This document shows positions 26,519-36,243 of a stretch of DNA of 64,000 bases, in pieces. Positions within the stretch are counted from its first letter, which is position 1. Each line of letters begins with the position of its first letter. A program made the translations under genes and the position numbers. The stretch comes from Haematomicrobium sanguinis DSM 21259 (GTDB lineage: Bacteria; Actinomycetota; Actinomycetes; Actinomycetales; Micrococcaceae): the NCBI RefSeq assembly GCF_000688395.1, contig NZ_JIAG01000001.1, forward strand, positions 294,126 to 358,125, in the 5' to 3' direction. The notes under the pieces are model-generated. The model searched no databases. It worked only from the letters and a program-made list of their open reading frames with translations, and was not told the origin of the DNA.

Positions 26519-26836
26519 GGGGGATCTCCCTTTCTGATCACTGACTGGGCACCATCGTTGACGCCCGGTCCTCCATCAGGAGTACTAGTGATGCTCTACC
26601 CGAAAAATGCGCTGCGGAACAGGTTTCGGTGAAAAAACTTTGAAAATCCCCAAACGTCTTGCCCGTACGGCACCCGGGCGGTATTGTTCGCCTGCCAATC
26701 TACCGGGGACTTCCGATTGACACTCCTCAATACCGCGAAAGTGAAAGAGTTACAAGACTGTAAGTTGAATAATTTTCGGCGTAAAGTAGTTGTCTCGGGA
26801 AACAATATTGCTCGCACGAAACTTTTGAGGTCATCC
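26519..26836. other. Intergenic promoter region between protease and ABC exporter
   Basis: The 318 bp separate divergent genes. An AT-rich stretch around 26700-26815 probably holds the exporter promoter. I see no gene and no clear palindromic operator. An in-frame reading upstream of 26837 from 26684 exists but is AT-rich and unlike coding DNA. Confidence 0.5.
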
Positions 26837-28732
26837 ATGTCCCGCTCCGCCTCCTCGCGTCAAGGGGAGCAACCATCCGACGCACCGCAAAAATCACTCA
26901 CTACCGAGACCACTCTTTGGCACACTCTGGGACGTCTCCTCGACTATGTGCGCCCCATGATTGGCCGTCTCATCGTCGGTCTGTTCATTGCGCTTAGCGC
27001 CTCCGTCGTCGCCCTGCTCATCCCCCAAGTCCTCCAGTCGATGATCAACAACACGCTGCATGAAGACGGCCAGACCAAGGACGTGTGGATCTCGGTCGGG
27101 ATCATTGCCGCGCTCGGCATTCTGGAAGCGACCCTCGTGTGGCTTCGCCGCGTCATGGTCATCACCCCGGCAATGTCGGTCGAAACCCAAATGCGCGTCG
27201 GCCTCTTTCGGCACCTAGGCACCCTTCCCGTCTCTTTCCACGACAGGTGGGCCGGCGGCCAGCTACTGCAGCGCTCCATGGGCGATCTCTCCTTGGTGCG
27301 CCGCTGGCTCGCGTTTGGCGCCATCTTCTTGGTCACCTCCATTTTGACCGTGATCATCGGAACCATCCTGATGTTCACGATCAACTGGATCCTGGCCATC
27401 TTCTTCTTGCTTGCCGCGATCCCGGTCACCATTACGGCCTTCCGGTTCCGCACCGTCTTCGGCGCGGCCTCTCGGCAAAGCCAAGAGCAAGCCGGCGACC
27501 TTGCGACCTCGGTGGAAGAGTCGGTTCACGGCATTCGGGTTCTCAAGGCGTTCGGTCGCGGCGGCTTCGCCCTTGATTCCTTCAGCGATCAAGCGCGCGA
27601 GCTCCAAGTCACCGAGCTTTTCAAAGCAAAAACATTGGGGCGATTCCTCGTCGTCGTGATTTCCCTGCCGGAAACCGCGCTGGGAGTCTCCCTAATTACC
27701 GGAATTATCCTCATCGCTCGAGGTGAGTTGAGTGTCGGTGCGCTGGTCGCATTCTTTGCTACCGCCGTCGTGATGGCCGGCCCGGTGGAAAATATTGGCA
27801 TGCTACTTGGCATGACCCTTACGGCGAAGACCGCGCTGGACCGCCACTTTGAGGTCATCGATGAGCGCGACCCGCTGACCGAACCGGAAAACCCGGCCGA
27901 TGCCAGCAACCCGCGCGGCGAACTGGCGTTCCGCAACGTGCAGTTCCGCTACCCGGACGCCAAGCGCAACCTGCCGCCGGTACTGCGCGACATTGATTTC
28001 ACCGTGCGGCCCGGCGAGACCATGGCGCTCGTGGGCGTGACCGGGTCCGGCAAGAGCACGCTGCTCAACCTGGTGCCGCGCCTCTATGAGGTGAGCGAGG
28101 GCGGCGTGGAAATCGATGGCGTCGACATTCGCGATTACTCCATTGAAGATTTGCGCACGCTGGTCTCGGTGGCATTTGAGGACTCGATCCTCTTCTCCAC
28201 CACGGTGCGGGAAAACGCGCTGATGGGCCTGCCCGACGGCGCCGCGGAGGACCCCGCATTTGACGCAGACCTGACACAAGCGCTGGATGTTGCGCAGGCG
28301 GACTTCGCCTATCGGTTGCCCGAGGGTTTGGACACCAAGATCGGCGAGGAGGGGCTCAGCCTCTCCGGCGGCCAGCGGCAGCGTCTCGCCTTGGCGCGAG
28401 CGATTGCGGCCAAGCCCCGGATCCTGGTCCTCGACGATCCGCTTTCCGCGCTGGACGTGCGCACCGAGGAACGCGTCACCGAGAAACTTCGGGAAATCCT
28501 GGCCGACACGACCACGCTTATTGTGGCCCACCGCCCCTCAACGGTGATGCTCGCGGACCGGGTCGCACTGCTCCAGGACGGCAAGATCACCGCGGTCGGC
28601 ACGCACTCGGAGCTGTTGGCAAACAACGCGCACTACCGCTTTGTCATCGCGTCCCTGGAGCGGGAAACCACCGTGGATGACGTGCTGGACGAGGACATCC
28701 GCGATGAGGAAGAAGTGGGGGAAATGGCATGA
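26837..28732 (+). CDS. ABC exporter half-transporter, subunit with degenerate ATP site
   Basis: The protein has 631 residues. A six-helix type I exporter membrane domain (about 35-330) is followed by the [14 protein letters not shown] is Walker A near 400, [10 protein letters not shown] the signature, and [12 protein letters not shown] the Walker B. Asp replaces the catalytic Glu after Walker B. That is the pattern of the degenerate site in heterodimeric exporters such as BmrC/BmrD and TM287/288. ATG 26837 has TTGAGG upstream. The downstream gene overlaps by 4 bp and is the partner. Confidence 0.9.
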   Translation: MSRSASSRQGEQPSDAPQKSLTTETTLWHTLGRLLDYVRPMIGRLIVGLFIALSASVVALLIPQVLQSMINNTLHEDGQTKDVWISVGIIAALGILEATLVWLRRVMVITPAMSVETQMRVGLFRHLGTLPVSFHDRWAGGQLLQRSMGDLSLVRRWLAFGAIFLVTSILTVIIGTILMFTINWILAIFFLLAAIPVTITAFRFRTVFGAASRQSQEQAGDLATSVEESVHGIRVLKAFGRGGFALDSFSDQARELQVTELFKAKTLGRFLVVVISLPETALGVSLITGIILIARGELSVGALVAFFATAVVMAGPVENIGMLLGMTLTAKTALDRHFEVIDERDPLTEPENPADASNPRGELAFRNVQFRYPDAKRNLPPVLRDIDFTVRPGETMALVGVTGSGKSTLLNLVPRLYEVSEGGVEIDGVDIRDYSIEDLRTLVSVAFEDSILFSTTVRENALMGLPDGAAEDPAFDADLTQALDVAQADFAYRLPEGLDTKIGEEGLSLSGGQRQRLALARAIAAKPRILVLDDPLSALDVRTEERVTEKLREILADTTTLIVAHRPSTVMLADRVALLQDGKITAVGTHSELLANNAHYRFVIASLERETTVDDVLDEDIRDEEEVGEMA

Positions 28733-30537
28733 GCGAGACCATCGGCACCAGCAACGAAGACGCCTTTGACCTTGAGCGCGGCGTCCGCAAACAAGTGCGT
28801 CAGCGCTCCCTGCGCCTGCTCGGAAGCCTGATCAAACCGCAACTGCGGCTGGTCCTGGGCACGCTGACGCTCATCATTCTCTCCACGCTGGCACGCGTGC
28901 TCCGGCCCGCCCTCATCGGCCTGGCGATCAACAATGCCATCGTGGCCCTGCAATCGGGGAATTGGGTGCCGCTCGGCCTCACCGGCGGCGGGTACATTGT
29001 GGCCGCAATTGCCGGCGGGGTGCTCTTCGGGCTGTACACCTTTTACACCGCGAAACTCTCCCAAGCGATGCTCTTGGAATTACGACGGCGTGTCTTCCGT
29101 CATACGCAGAGGCTCAGCTTGGAATTCCACGAGAAATACACCTCGGGCAGGATTATCGCGCGGCAAACCTCGGACTTGGAGGCGCTTCGCGAACTTCTTG
29201 ACCAGGGCGTCGGTTCGCTGTTTTCCGGTTTCCTTTTCATGATCTTTACGCTCGTGTCCATCTTTACGCTGGATTGGCGCAGCGGCCTGGTGGTCGTGGT
29301 GGCGTTTATCCCGGCCGTCGCCTTAGCGCGCTGGTATCAGATTAGGTCCGAGCGCATTTTCCGTGCGTCTCGCGTGATTTCGGCGCAATTGATTGTGCAC
29401 TTTGTTGAAACCATGACGGGCATACGCGCCATCAAAGCGTTCCGCAAGGAAAAGGCGGCCGATAAAAAGTACACCGGACTTGCCAACGAGTATCGCGACA
29501 TTACGGTGGATTCCATCCGTCTGTTCGGCGTGCTGCAACCCGGCCTGATCCTGATCGGCAACCTGACCGTGGCTTCGGTGCTGCTCTTTGGCGGTTTCCG
29601 CGTGCTCGACGGGACCCTCGCAGTGGGCACCTTGGTCTCCTTGGTGCTTTATGCCAAGCAGATCTTCCAACCTGTGGAGCAAATCGCGACGTTCTATTCC
29701 TCCTTCCAATCTGCGGCGGCGGCGCTGGAAAAGGTTTCGGGGCTCTTGGAGGAAGCACCGACGGTGGTCTCCCCGAAGAACCCGGTGCCGCTCAAGGACG
29801 CGCGCGGTGCGATTAAGTTCACCGACGCCGAGTTCGGTTACGGCGACGGGCCCACGATCCTACCGAAATTCAACCTGGACATTCCGGCCGGTCAAACCGT
29901 GGCCGTGGTAGGGCAGACCGGTGCGGGCAAGTCAACGCTGGCGAAACTCATTGCCCGGTTCTATGACGTGACCGGCGGGTCCTTGACGTTGGACGGCGTG
30001 GAATTGCGCGATCTGTCCAACCAGGATTTGCGCCGCGCCGTGGTGATGGTGACGCAGGAGGCGTTCCTGTTCTCTGGGACGGTTGCTGAAAACATTGCCC
30101 TTGGCAACCCGGACGCGACGCAGGAGCAAATCGAGGCGGCGGCGAAGGCGGTGGGCGCGCACGACTTCATTATGAGCCTGCCCGAGGGATACAACACCGA
30201 CGTCAACAAACGTGGCGGCAGGGTCTCTGCGGGGCAGCGGCAGTTGTTGAGCTTTGCCCGGGCGTTCTTGGCCGATCCTGCGGTGCTGATCTTGGATGAA
30301 GCGACGAGTTCGCTGGACATCCCCAGCGAACGGTTGGTTCAAGAAGGGTTGGCGAAATTGCTCGGCAACCGAACCGCGATCATCATTGCGCACCGGCTCT
30401 CGACGGTGGAGATTGCCGACCGCGTCCTGGTGATTCACGATGGCGCGATCGCCGAAGACGGCACGCCGGAAGAACTCTCCGAGGGCGACGGCCGGTTCGC
30501 GCAACTCAACCGCGCCTGGAAAGACTCCCTCGTCTAA
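28729..30537 (+). CDS. ABC exporter half-transporter, catalytic partner
   Basis: The protein has 602 residues with a type I exporter membrane domain, then Walker [14 protein letters not shown] (about 390-402), a non-standard signature [10 protein letters not shown], and a canonical Walker [14 protein letters not shown] with the catalytic Glu. Its VSAGQ signature would face the degenerate Walker site of the first subunit, and the LSGGQ of the first subunit completes the active site here. The pair is probably a drug or lipid exporter; Rv1272c/Rv1273c are comparable. Confidence 0.9.
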   Translation: MSETIGTSNEDAFDLERGVRKQVRQRSLRLLGSLIKPQLRLVLGTLTLIILSTLARVLRPALIGLAINNAIVALQSGNWVPLGLTGGGYIVAAIAGGVLFGLYTFYTAKLSQAMLLELRRRVFRHTQRLSLEFHEKYTSGRIIARQTSDLEALRELLDQGVGSLFSGFLFMIFTLVSIFTLDWRSGLVVVVAFIPAVALARWYQIRSERIFRASRVISAQLIVHFVETMTGIRAIKAFRKEKAADKKYTGLANEYRDITVDSIRLFGVLQPGLILIGNLTVASVLLFGGFRVLDGTLAVGTLVSLVLYAKQIFQPVEQIATFYSSFQSAAAALEKVSGLLEEAPTVVSPKNPVPLKDARGAIKFTDAEFGYGDGPTILPKFNLDIPAGQTVAVVGQTGAGKSTLAKLIARFYDVTGGSLTLDGVELRDLSNQDLRRAVVMVTQEAFLFSGTVAENIALGNPDATQEQIEAAAKAVGAHDFIMSLPEGYNTDVNKRGGRVSAGQRQLLSFARAFLADPAVLILDEATSSLDIPSERLVQEGLAKLLGNRTAIIIAHRLSTVEIADRVLVIHDGAIAEDGTPEELSEGDGRFAQLNRAWKDSLV

Positions 30538-30552
30538 AACCCCTCCCCCTCC

Positions 30553-30618
30553 AAATCGACTGTGCAGAACACGCACGCGACACGCCGTTAAAGCGTGCAT
30601 TATCTGCACAGTCGATTT
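30553..30618 (+). repeat. 66-bp hairpin repeat, copy 1 (downstream of ABC exporter)
   Basis: The outer arms form a perfect 16-bp stem (30553-30568 with 30603-30618), and an inner stem of about eight bp follows. The sequence is nearly identical to the reverse complement of 33826-33892, and both are followed by CGAGTGTGC. It starts 16 bp after the exporter stop, so terminator function is likely. Confidence 0.88.
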
Positions 30619-30723
30619 CGAGTGTGCACCGCGGCGGGATGCTCGCTCATTAAAATCGCGGCTTCACGAGAACTGCTCGGGTGACCCAAGCACCCGGCGC
30701 GAACGCGTGATGAAGGCGAGCAT

Positions 30724-30732
30724 CGCCGTCGT
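30724..30732 (-). repeat. Intergenic copy of the dispersed ACGACGGCG motif
   Basis: The motif-strand flanks are AGATGA and ATGCTC. It lies between the ABC exporter and tRNA-Pro in non-coding DNA, so codon use cannot account for it. Confidence 0.75.
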
Positions 30733-30809
30733 TCATCTGGCGTTTTGGGGACATGGCGCAATCCGTACTATTCTTTAACGGTTGCTTCCGCGCAGGCGCG
30801 GCGGCGAAT

Positions 30810-30884
<75 letters not shown>

Positions 30885-30893
30885 TTTCACTTT

Positions 30894-30953
30894 TAAGCGC
30901 CAAACTCGGTTTTCAGCGCCCTACATGCCGCTGAAAACCGATTTTGGCGCTTA
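30894..30953. terminator. 25-bp hairpin between tRNA-Pro and the convergent isomerase gene
   Basis: Arms 30894-30918 and 30929-30953 pair over 25 bp with one mismatch, loop 10 nt, 11 bp after the tRNA. The stem is followed by A-T-rich bases on both sides, so it can serve both convergent units. Confidence 0.8.
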
Positions 30954-30960
30954 AATTTGC

Positions 30961-31632
30961 CTAGAGCCAGCGGGGCGGGGCCGGCAGATCCGGCTGTTCG
31001 GCCACGAGGCGACCACCGCGGCCAGCCATCCACTGGACGACATCGGGCATCGCGCCGTCCGGAATCGAAACAGTTTCCCCGCGCGCCGCCCAGGCCCCGG
31101 AAATATCTCGAAACAACCTCTCCAGCACCGTCTGCGGAAAGTCCGCGAATCGCGCGCCATTACCCAGGTCCACCGCGTGTATCCATACCTCGCGGATCCG
31201 CATCCACACCGTTTCCGCGACCGGCACCTCTCGGCCTTGCGCGGTGCGCACGGGGAAATCCCAACGCTCATCGGGCAGATCTCGCCACTCCACATTTAAG
31301 TGGATTGCAGAGTGATCAAAGAGGTTGCGCAACGCGATCGGGCTCAGGGTCGCGCCCATCTCGATCTCCGCGTTGCGCGCGTCAGGCGAGGAATACATTG
31401 GCGTCTCCTCCCCGGTTTCGGCCCAATTCACCAATCGCGACAACCCACGCGCGTTGTACCCGACGTGCGCCACAACATGCGCGCGGGTCCACCCATCAAG
31501 CCCGGATGGCTCGTATAGGTCAGCATCGGGCAGCTCGCGCAACTTCCGCGCGAAATACGCCGTCCCGCGCCGCGCCTGGAGCAACCACTCCCGCGTTTCG
31601 GGGGAGCGCACCTGATCGAAACGGGCAACCAT
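30961..31632 (-). CDS. Mycothiol-dependent maleylpyruvate isomerase
   Basis: The protein has 223 residues with a DinB-like helical N-terminal domain. HVVAHVGYNARGL carries the first metal His, and REVWIHAVDLG carries the Glu and second His of the zinc site known for the Corynebacterium glutamicum enzyme. It converts maleylpyruvate to fumarylpyruvate, the step after gentisate ring opening, using mycothiol. Its position directly downstream of the hydrolase and dioxygenase genes supports this role over other DinB proteins. Confidence 0.88.
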   Translation of the reverse strand: MVARFDQVRSPETREWLLQARRGTAYFARKLRELPDADLYEPSGLDGWTRAHVVAHVGYNARGLSRLVNWAETGEETPMYSSPDARNAEIEMGATLSPIALRNLFDHSAIHLNVEWRDLPDERWDFPVRTAQGREVPVAETVWMRIREVWIHAVDLGNGARFADFPQTVLERLFRDISGAWAARGETVSIPDGAMPDVVQWMAGRGGRLVAEQPDLPAPPRWL

Positions 31633-31635
31633 CTG

Positions 31636-32466
31636 CTACCCCTTCACCGCACGATTCTCGAGCCGACCCAATCCGTCGATCTCGGTCACCAGAATATCGC
31701 CATCTGCCAAGTACTCCGCCGGCTTACGCGCGTGCCCCACGCCTCCCGGTGTGCCGGTCGCGATGACGTCCCCGGGACGCAAGGTAAAGATTGTCGAAAT
31801 GTAGGACACCAGTTTCTCCGGCGTGAAAACCAGGTCACCAGTCGACACCTGCTGCACCACCCGCCCATTCACAGAACCGGTCATCGTGGCACCCAGCTCA
31901 AACTCATCCGGCGTGACCAAGTACGGCCCCAGCGGCGTGGTGGCCTCCCACGTCTTCCCTTGGAACCATTGCGGGCTACGGTATTGCCAGTCCCGCATGG
32001 TCACATCATTGAGCACGGCATAGCCGGCAATATAGTTTCCTGCCTCGGCTTCACTGATGCGCCGGGCCGGTTTGGAAATTACGACGGCGAGCTCCGCCTC
32101 CCAATCAATCTGATCGGATTCTGGCGCCAGTTCAATGTCGTCGCGCGGGCCAATCAGGGCATCCGGATACTTGGCAAAGAGTGTCGGATACTCGGGAAGC
32201 TCGCGCCCCATTTCCTTAATGTGGTTGCGGTAATTGAGCCCGACGCACACGATCTTCTCAGGCCAGGTCACGACGGGGGCAAGGTCCGCCGTGGCTGCCT
32301 CGTGTTCGGGCCCAATCGCCGCCTCTGCAATGCCTTTCCAGCCCGCAACCTGCAACAGCTCCCCTACATCTGCGTAGCCGGGAATCTCTACCAGCGTGTC
32401 GCCGCGAAGAATCGCGGCCGTTGTTGCCGGTGCGGCACCGGAGAGTCGGAGAGTTGCAAGCTTCAC
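31636..32466 (-). CDS. Fumarylacetoacetate hydrolase family, fumarylpyruvate hydrolase
   Basis: The protein has 276 residues. Its C-terminal FAH fold contains CVGLNYRNH, the metal ligands in IDWEAELAVVI and NDVTMRDWQ, and GTPGGVGHARKP near the end. In gentisate clusters this enzyme cuts fumarylpyruvate to fumarate and pyruvate. The start overlaps the stop of the dioxygenase gene by 4 bp. A copy of the dispersed motif lies within the AELAVVI codons (32081-32089). Confidence 0.88.
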   Translation of the reverse strand: MKLATLRLSGAAPATTAAILRGDTLVEIPGYADVGELLQVAGWKGIAEAAIGPEHEAATADLAPVVTWPEKIVCVGLNYRNHIKEMGRELPEYPTLFAKYPDALIGPRDDIELAPESDQIDWEAELAVVISKPARRISEAEAGNYIAGYAVLNDVTMRDWQYRSPQWFQGKTWEATTPLGPYLVTPDEFELGATMTGSVNGRVVQQVSTGDLVFTPEKLVSYISTIFTLRPGDVIATGTPGGVGHARKPAEYLADGDILVTEIDGLGRLENRAVKG

Positions 32467-33653
32467 GGAGTTACCCCTTCGATAAATGTGCGGTTAAAGC
32501 TCAGACGTTCCACGATCGGCGCGTCAGAAAATTCAAATAGGTCGATGCCCTCGGCTCCCGCCTGTATGGAGTAGGGGACCCAGGAGGGGACCACAAACAG
32601 ATCCCCCTTGCCAAGTTCTGTCTGTTCATCACCCAACGTGACCGTGCCGGCCCCTTCAAATACTTGCCATACCGAAGACCCGACATCGCGGCGCGTGCGC
32701 GACGACGCGTCCGCGCGGAAACGGTGGAACTGCGCGCGGAGCGTGGGCATGACGTCGCCGCCAGTCGTGGGATTGGAATACCGCACCGCAGCGTGTCCGG
32801 GCTCGATCGTGGCGGGTTGGCCTTCATCCTCCAAGAGGAGCTGCTCGGCGAGCGCCTTATCCGTGTACTCCCACCGATACGCGTGTATCGGAGAATTGGT
32901 GTGCGCGTCGAGGCCGGAGAGCGGTCGGAGACCTGGATATGCCCACAATCGTTCGGCTCGGGAAATGTCCGGAGTCGCCTCGTCGGTGACGCGTTCGGAC
33001 CCAAATTCGAAGAAGCTGGTGTCCATGTAGTGCACAAAGGGGATGTCCAGCCCGTCTATCCAGGCCATGGGTGCCTCGGACTCGTTGTAGTGTCCGTGGA
33101 AATTCCACCCCGGCGTCAGCAGAAAGTCCCCTCGTCGCATCGCCACCGGATCGCCATTGACCACAGTCCAGACGCCCTCGCCCTCAATCACAAAACGGAA
33201 CGCGTTCTGCGAGTGCCGGTGTTCGGGAGCTGTCTCTTTGGGGCCCAAGTATTGGATTGCCGCCCACAGAGTGGAACTGACGTAGGGCGCACCGCCGAGG
33301 CCGGGATTCGCCAGGGCAATGGCCCGGCGCTCTCCGCCGCGACCCACCGGAACGAGGTCGCCCGCGCGTTCAGCCAGCGGGTACAGCGTGGACCAACGCC
33401 AGACGTGCGCGACGGCCTTCGGCTCCGGTGTCATAGGCATCAAGTCCGAGAGCTGGGTCCACAACGGGTTGAGGTTTTCCGCGGCAAAATCCGCGTACAA
33501 CTGATCAAGTGCCTCCCGGTCGATGTCGGGGCCGGAGTCCATCGCCGCGGCTGGGCTGGCGGCGGCCGCTTCGGTGGCGGCCGAGTCGGTCGAGGCAGGT
33601 TCCGAGTGCAGAGCGTCAACTGGCGCGCTGCCGTCAAGGTTGGGTGTGCTCAC
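32463..33653 (-). CDS. gtdA: Gentisate 1,2-dioxygenase
   Basis: The protein has 396 residues with two cupin halves. The first holds the iron ligands in HRHSQNAFRF and FHGHYNES (about 158-205); the second (about 300-380) lacks the His set, as in other gentisate dioxygenases. It opens gentisate to maleylpyruvate with Fe(II) and O2. The first 50 residues are an Ala/Ser-rich leader that looks disordered. The GTG start has AAGGAG seven bases upstream. A candidate IclR operator lies 72 bp upstream (33725-33739). Confidence 0.92.
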   Translation of the reverse strand: MSTPNLDGSAPVDALHSEPASTDSAATEAAAASPAAAMDSGPDIDREALDQLYADFAAENLNPLWTQLSDLMPMTPEPKAVAHVWRWSTLYPLAERAGDLVPVGRGGERRAIALANPGLGGAPYVSSTLWAAIQYLGPKETAPEHRHSQNAFRFVIEGEGVWTVVNGDPVAMRRGDFLLTPGWNFHGHYNESEAPMAWIDGLDIPFVHYMDTSFFEFGSERVTDEATPDISRAERLWAYPGLRPLSGLDAHTNSPIHAYRWEYTDKALAEQLLLEDEGQPATIEPGHAAVRYSNPTTGGDVMPTLRAQFHRFRADASSRTRRDVGSSVWQVFEGAGTVTLGDEQTELGKGDLFVVPSWVPYSIQAGAEGIDLFEFSDAPIVERLSFNRTFIEGVTP

Positions 33654-33724
33654 AGGTGCTCCTTCGCACGTTGAGGTGGTGCACGGTTCACGCTATGAAT
33701 CCCCCATACCCCGAAGCAACCTTA

Positions 33725-33739
33725 TTCCGCTGTGCAGAA
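33725..33739. promoter_or_regulatory. Candidate IclR operator upstream of the dioxygenase gene
   Basis: TTCCGC-TGT-GCAGAA is a near-palindrome and differs in only a few bases from TTCTGC-ATA-GCAGAA at 34681-34695, which covers the start of the iclR-type gene. Two such sites in one catabolic locus suggest that the adjacent IclR protein binds both. Confidence 0.6.
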
Positions 33740-33825
33740 TTACGATTCTTTCCACTCCCTGCCCGGCGCCCGCGAAAGCCGCCAGCGGAGCGCACACTCG
33801 ACATCCCCAACGGAGCGCACACTCG

Positions 33826-33892
33826 TTATCCACTGTGCAGATAATGCACGCTTTAACGGCGTGTCGCGTGCGTGTTTTGCACAGTCGATTGT
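33826..33892 (-). repeat. 66-bp hairpin repeat, copy 2 (downstream of the IclR gene)
   Basis: In reverse complement it matches 30553-30618 with only a few differences. The preceding DNA holds two direct copies of CGGAGCGCACACTCG (33786-33800, 33811-33825); its reverse complement CGAGTGTGC also follows copy 1. It starts 4 bp after the iclR stop in the direction of that gene, so both copies follow a stop codon in the same relative orientation. Confidence 0.88.
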
Positions 33893-33896
33893 GGGG

Positions 33897-34688
33897 TTAG
33901 GGGGTTGCTAGGGCGGTGTTGATGGACTCGGCGCACATACGCATGAGCTCCAGACTGCCCTTTTCCAAGAGCCGATCCAGACGGGTCGTCGGGCAGGCCA
34001 CCGCGAACGCCGCGATCGGCTCTCCCGAAGCGCTACTTAGACTCATCCCCACGGCCGCAACCCCGATTTCGGTATGGTCCTTATTCACCGCGAATCCGGT
34101 CCTCCGAATGACCGCCAGCTCAGCCACCAAGGACTCGAACTCCGCGTCGTCCAAGTAATCCCCCGCCAACTCGGCACCCTTGGATCGGTACAACTGCCGC
34201 ACATCCGCTGCCGGCAATTGCGCCAGAATCGCTTTCCCGCCGCTGGTCGCATGCGCCCCGAAAACCGCGCCCTGCCGGTCTCCGACCCGCAGATACAGGG
34301 TCGACTCGACGCTCGAAACAAACCGCATGTTCGCCCCGACCCGCACCATGAGATTCACCGTCTCCCCCAACCGACTCGACAGCAGCTCCAGGTGCGGGGT
34401 TGCAACTCGGCGCAACTCGCGCGTCCAGTCCAGCCCGGCCGGAGACACGCCGATCGCCGGCCCCGGCAAATACTCCTTGTTCTCCCCCTGAACGGCGAAG
34501 CCGCGATATACGAGCATCGCCATCAACCGGTGCGCCGTCGAGCCCGCGATCCCGAGCTCCTCGGCGGCATCCTTGATGCGCAGATGTCCAATGTCGCGCA
34601 GGATCTGCACGAGTCGCAACGCGTTGTCCACCGACTCCAAAAAGTAGCTCGGCTTCCGTCGAATTGGCGCCTTTGTTTTGTTCTGCAT
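33897..34688 (-). CDS. IclR-family transcriptional regulator of the gentisate genes
   Basis: The protein has 263 residues. The N-terminal winged HTH includes RIKDAAEELGIAGSTAHRLM (about 34-53); the C-terminal IclR effector domain contains GGKAILAQLP and GFAVNKDHTEIGV. IclR proteins with this context respond to gentisate or hydroxybenzoates. ATG 34688 has no upstream Shine-Dalgarno sequence and lies inside the candidate operator, so the mRNA may be leaderless and autoregulated. It is divergent from the permease gene. Confidence 0.9.
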   Translation of the reverse strand: MQNKTKAPIRRKPSYFLESVDNALRLVQILRDIGHLRIKDAAEELGIAGSTAHRLMAMLVYRGFAVQGENKEYLPGPAIGVSPAGLDWTRELRRVATPHLELLSSRLGETVNLMVRVGANMRFVSSVESTLYLRVGDRQGAVFGAHATSGGKAILAQLPAADVRQLYRSKGAELAGDYLDDAEFESLVAELAVIRRTGFAVNKDHTEIGVAAVGMSLSSASGEPIAAFAVACPTTRLDRLLEKGSLELMRMCAESINTALATP

Positions 34689-34695
34689 AGCAGAA
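34681..34695. promoter_or_regulatory. Candidate IclR operator overlapping the iclR-type start codon
   Basis: TTCTGC-ATA-GCAGAA is a perfect 6-bp inverted repeat over the ATG at 34688. Binding here would block transcription or initiation of the regulator gene and could affect the divergent permease promoter. Confidence 0.6.
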
Positions 34696-34708
34696 TAATA
34701 TTGCACAC

Positions 34709-34724
34709 TGTGTGGCGTGACACA
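34709..34724. promoter_or_regulatory. Crp-like palindrome in the iclR/permease intergenic region
   Basis: TGTGT-GGCGTG-ACACA is a perfect inverted repeat with the spacing of the Crp consensus but symmetric changes at the fifth base. It could add carbon-source control to the gentisate uptake genes. Confidence 0.35.
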
Positions 34725-34784
34725 CACTCTGGGGGAGCGAAAGCAAGCACAACCGTCCGCTCACTACCATGTCAACGAGGACTC

Positions 34785-36095
34785 ATGAGCTCTTTACAGA
34801 CCACCCCCGAACCCCGGCCCGTCCCCCAGGTGAGCCGGCAACCACGGCAACCGTTACAACGCTCGGCGCTCATCGCCGTCGTGCTGTGCTGGCTGCTCAT
34901 CGTCTTTGACGGATATGACCTCATTGTCTATGGAACCGTCCAAGGTTCGCTCATTAATGACACCGGTTGGGGGCTGGATCGCGCGGGTGCCGGGACGCTC
35001 GGATCGGTCGCGTTCTTGGGGATGCTGATTGGCGCGCTGTTCGCCGGCCGCCTCTCGGACTGGATGGGCCGCAAAAACACCGTCCTCGCGTGCACCGCCC
35101 TGTTTTCCATCTTCACGATCGCCTGCGCGCTCGCCCCCAACGCGGTCTTTTTCGGCGTGTGCCGGTTCGTTGCCGGGCTCGGTCTCGGCGGGCTCATGCC
35201 GGCCGCTAACGCGCTGACCGCGGACCTCGTCCCGCAACGCCTGCGCGCCATGACCGCAACCATCATGATGTCCGGCGTCCCGATCGGCGGCACCATCGCG
35301 GCGCTACTCGGCATCGGCTTCATCCCGAATTTCGGTTGGCAATCCATGTTCTGGGGTGCCGCGCTCGGACTCGTCGTGGTCCTGCCGCTGGCCTGGAAAT
35401 TCCTGCCGGAAACCATTGCCGCCCCGGACGCGACAGTCGGCGCCACCCCAGCAAACACCGCCGCCGCGCCTGACGCAACCGCGCGCCCCCGCAAATCCGG
35501 CTTCGGCGTGATTTTGCGCGCGCCCTACCTCGTTCCGAGTGCGCTGTTCGCACTCGTGACCCTCGCGACCCTCTTCGCCTGGTATGGCCTCGGCACCTGG
35601 CTGCCGAACCTCATGCAGACCGCCGGCCACGACCTCGGCTCCGCGCTCACCTTCGCGCTGGCCCTGAATCTCGGGGCCGTGGCCGGTTCCTTCATCTCGG
35701 CGTGGGCGGGCGACCGCTTCGGCCCCACCCGCGTCGCCAGCATCACAGCAATCATCGCGGCCGCGAGTCTGCTCCTGCTCTTGACGAATCCGCCAACCGC
35801 GCTGGTGTACCTGCTGCTCGTCCTCGCGGGCATCGGCACGCACGGCACCCAGTGCCTGATTCTCGCCGCGATCGCCAACAACTACCCGGAGCACCTGCGC
35901 GGCACCGCGCTCGGCTGGGCGCTCGGGGTCGGCCGGATCGGCGCGGTCGCCGCCCCGCAGGTTGGCGGCTGGCTGCTGGCCGCGAACCTCGGCGTCGGAT
36001 CCAACTTCATCGCATTCGGTTTGGCGGCGGCGCTCGCCTCGGCCGGTCTCGCCACGATCGTCGCGGTGGTGAAGAACCGGCAGAGCACCGAGTAG
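34785..36095 (+). CDS. AAHS-family MFS transporter, probably for gentisate or a hydroxybenzoate
   Basis: The protein has 436 residues and 12 predicted TM helices. DGYDLIVYGTV in the first helix is the aromatic-acid:H+ symporter signature, and GRLSDWMGRKN is the MFS loop 2-3 motif. GAGG precedes ATG 34785. It is divergent from the IclR gene and adjacent to the dioxygenase operon, so it most likely imports the substrate of that pathway. A 30-residue Ala/Thr/Pro-rich central loop is present. Confidence 0.88.
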   Translation: MSSLQTTPEPRPVPQVSRQPRQPLQRSALIAVVLCWLLIVFDGYDLIVYGTVQGSLINDTGWGLDRAGAGTLGSVAFLGMLIGALFAGRLSDWMGRKNTVLACTALFSIFTIACALAPNAVFFGVCRFVAGLGLGGLMPAANALTADLVPQRLRAMTATIMMSGVPIGGTIAALLGIGFIPNFGWQSMFWGAALGLVVVLPLAWKFLPETIAAPDATVGATPANTAAAPDATARPRKSGFGVILRAPYLVPSALFALVTLATLFAWYGLGTWLPNLMQTAGHDLGSALTFALALNLGAVAGSFISAWAGDRFGPTRVASITAIIAAASLLLLLTNPPTALVYLLLVLAGIGTHGTQCLILAAIANNYPEHLRGTALGWALGVGRIGAVAAPQVGGWLLAANLGVGSNFIAFGLAAALASAGLATIVAVVKNRQSTE

Positions 36096-36113
36096 CGCCT
36101 CGCGCCGCCCGCG

Positions 36114-36172
36114 CCGAGTTGCCACTTGCGTAGCGAAAGATCGCGTCAAAACCTACGCAGATGGCAACTCGG
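36114..36172. terminator. Hairpin after the aromatic-acid permease gene
   Basis: Arms 36114-36133 and 36153-36172 pair over 20 bp with two mismatches, loop 19 nt, starting 19 bp after the stop. There is no T-tract. Confidence 0.65.
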
Positions 36173-36243
36173 CAATGCAAGTTGCTTTCCGAGGCGTATA
36201 GTGAGCAGTTGCCTAGCCTAAACGCGAGTGAAAGATGTGAAGA

